Source of the DNA: Pseudomonadota bacterium
Lineage (GTDB): Bacteria; Desulfobacterota; Syntrophia; Syntrophales; JADFWA01
Assembly (NCBI GenBank): GCA_015222855.1
Contig: JADFWA010000376.1
Coordinates: forward strand, 1 to 5,166
DNA: 5,166 nt
Direction of reading: 5' to 3'
Part shown: positions 4,386 through 5,166 of the stretch, piece after piece
Layout of the letters: each line of letters opens with the position of its first letter
How positions within the stretch are numbered: position 1 is the stretch's first letter
Translations under genes and position numbers: made by a program
Notes under the pieces: generated by a model
Database searches by the model: none
What the model was told of the DNA's origin: nothing
Seen by the model: the letters and a program-made list of their open reading frames with translations, nothing else

Positions 4386-4434
4386 TCCCCCTTAGTCCCC
4401 CTTTTAAAAAGGGGGAGACAACGGTGAGGGGGGA
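4386..4434. repeat. C-rich/G-rich hairpin repeat in the leader of the oxidoreductase gene
   Basis: CCCCCTTTT (4397-4405) pairs with AAAAGGGGG (4407-4415), and outer arms TCCCCC (4386-4391) and GGGGGA (4429-4434) are also complementary. The TCCCCCTTAGTCCCCC wording matches a palindromic repeat type that I recognise from many bacterial intergenic regions. It fills nearly all the space between the terminator and the ribosome binding site at 4441, so any transcript of the next gene that starts upstream carries this hairpin. Confidence 0.7.
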
Positions 4435-4451
4435 GATTATAAGGAGAGAGA

Positions 4452-5018
4452 ATGCACGAAATAATATGGCATGGAAGAGGTGGCCAGGGGGTGGTGGTCG
4501 CGGCGCAGATACTGGCCGAAGCGGCCTATATCCAGGGTTTTAAGGGAGTAACATCTGCACCTACCTTCGGCCCGGAGAGAAGAGGCGCCCCTTTAATGGC
4601 ATCAACCAGGATATCCGATGAACCGATAAGGACATTCTCACAGATTGAGTCTGCCGATATCGCCGTCGTCCTGGATGAAAGCCTCATGGGAATCGTCGAT
4701 ATTGGGGGCAATGTAAAGGATGGAGGTCTGATCATCATAAATACAGCTCTCAGTCCCGAGCAAATCAAAATAGAAGGGCGCTTCGAGATTGCCACCGTTG
4801 ATGCCACAGGTATTGCCCTCAAGCATAATCTGACCAGAGGGGGCGCTCTCATTATAAACACCCCCCTTCTTGGCGCGTTTGCCAAGGCATCGGGGCTTGT
4901 CTCAATGGAAAATATCGAAAAGGGGCTTGTGAGCAAACTGTCCGCCGATGCCGCCTCTTTAAATTTTTCCGCGGCAAAGGCCACGTTCGATGAGACGGTG
5001 ATTAAGAAGATAGGTTAG
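4452..5018 (+). CDS. 2-oxoacid:acceptor oxidoreductase, gamma subunit
   Basis: This 188-residue protein is the gamma subunit type (POR/KOR/VOR gamma domain) of cytoplasmic ferredoxin-dependent 2-oxoacid oxidoreductases. These convert pyruvate or related 2-oxoacids plus CoA to acyl-CoA and CO2 while reducing ferredoxin. It opens with IIWHGRGGQGVVVAAQILAEAA (4-25 region; HGRGGQG at 7-13) and carries FGPERRGAP at 39-47, both hallmarks. The rest follows the usual gamma pattern, including INTPLLGAFAKASG at 135-148. The length is normal for a stand-alone gamma subunit. AAGGAG (4441-4446) sits 5 nt before the ATG. In four-subunit enzymes the delta, alpha and beta genes normally follow, but a four-helix-bundle gene begins 69 bp after the stop, so the partners are not visible. 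Which oxoacid is used (porG, vorG or korC type) cannot be told from this subunit, so no symbol is given. Confidence 0.93.
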   Translation: MHEIIWHGRGGQGVVVAAQILAEAAYIQGFKGVTSAPTFGPERRGAPLMASTRISDEPIRTFSQIESADIAVVLDESLMGIVDIGGNVKDGGLIIINTALSPEQIKIEGRFEIATVDATGIALKHNLTRGGALIINTPLLGAFAKASGLVSMENIEKGLVSKLSADAASLNFSAAKATFDETVIKKIG

Positions 5019-5080
5019 TTGGTTTCGTTGGTTCTATTGGTTTAGTTGATTTAGTTAGTTTGATTGGTTCTGTTGGTTGA
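5018..5080 (+). repeat. Seven-unit 9-bp tandem repeat
   Basis: Seven consecutive 9-mers follow the pattern RTTGGTTYN: GTTGGTTTC, GTTGGTTCT, ATTGGTTTA, GTTGATTTA, GTTAGTTTG, ATTGGTTCT, GTTGGTTGA. The array starts on the last base of the oxidoreductase stop codon, and its last unit supplies part of the GAGG ribosome binding site (5079-5082) of the next gene. It is T/G-only apart from a few bases and unlike the flanking coding sequence. Confidence 0.85.
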
Positions 5081-5087
5081 GGAAGGA

Positions 5088-5166
5088 ATGGCAACGATAA
5101 AAAGGTTTGAAGAACTGGAATGTTGGCAGGAATCAAGAAAACTGGTCAATCTGATTTATGCTTTCA
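5088..5166 (+). CDS. Four-helix-bundle protein (23S rRNA intervening-sequence / S23 family), partial at window end
   Basis: Only the first 26 residues are inside the window: MATIKRFEELECWQESRKLV and then NLIYAF. The pattern of FEELECWQ, then R-K-L and IY, is the characteristic first helix of the S23/IVP family, whose full members are about 115-130 residues. The start is supported by GAGG (5079-5082), 5 nt before the ATG. The family was first found inside 23S rRNA intervening sequences and also occurs as free-standing genes; its function is unknown. The fold is related to Avd of diversity-generating retroelements, but no reverse transcriptase or template repeat is visible here. It sits where a partner subunit of the oxidoreductase might be expected. 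Confidence 0.75.
   Translation, partial: MATIKRFEELECWQESRKLVNLIYAF

Noticed and set aside
5018..5166. Diversity-generating retroelement suggested by an Avd-like four-helix bundle
   Set aside because: No reverse transcriptase, template repeat or variable repeat is in the window, and the visible residues fit the S23/IVP family.

Overview
This is a chromosomal stretch that looks like an anaerobic bacterium, possibly Desulfobacterota, Nitrospirota or a relative. The lineage guess is an inference from three things: a 2-oxoacid:ferredoxin oxidoreductase gamma subunit, a long-form HflX with an extra N-terminal domain, and intergenic spaces packed with short GC-rich palindromes. No rRNA or tRNA marker is present, so the lineage is not established.

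Layout, left to right. (1) 1-700: a REP-associated tyrosine transposase (RAYT) gene sits between copies of its apparent palindrome (1-25, 546-570, 594-618). Each palindrome is a GTAG tetranucleotide followed by an 8-bp stem. A second, different GTAG-headed palindrome lies at 678-700. (2) 731-1237: a probable promoter and a two-gene unit, a DUF2283 protein and an FmdB-type zinc ribbon. (3) 1358-2992: hflX, a ribosome-associated GTPase. Its open frame extends 73 codons upstream of the first GTG without any ATG, GTG or TTG. The best start is an ATA codon placed 9 nt after an AAGGAG Shine-Dalgarno sequence. (4) 3001-3081: two strong hairpins between hflX and a convergent SDR-family gene (3096-3887, minus). 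The SDR protein lacks the usual catalytic Tyr and Lys, and its gene has a good sigma-70-like promoter at 3929-3957. (5) 3958-4440: no protein gene. This stretch holds an inverted pair of a third GTAG palindrome family (4016-4080), a 14-nt direct repeat on both sides of it, a candidate structured RNA resembling 6S RNA (closing stem 4183-4197/4292-4306), a textbook Rho-independent terminator (4342-4379), and a C-rich/G-rich hairpin repeat (4386-4434). (6) 4452-5018: the gamma subunit of a 2-oxoacid:acceptor oxidoreductase. Seven 9-bp tandem repeats follow from its stop codon, then the start of a four-helix-bundle (23S rRNA intervening-sequence) protein that runs off the window.

How the parts relate: the protein genes look like housekeeping or metabolic genes in separate transcription units rather than one system. 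The unusual material is the repeat and RNA layer: three GTAG palindrome families beside one RAYT, a structured RNA with its own terminator just ahead of the oxidoreductase gene, and a minisatellite ahead of the four-helix-bundle gene. The most unusual coding observations are the AUA-type start of hflX and a JAB/RadC-like look to the HflX N-terminal domain. I saw no CRISPR array, tRNA, rRNA, phage module or clear defence cassette.
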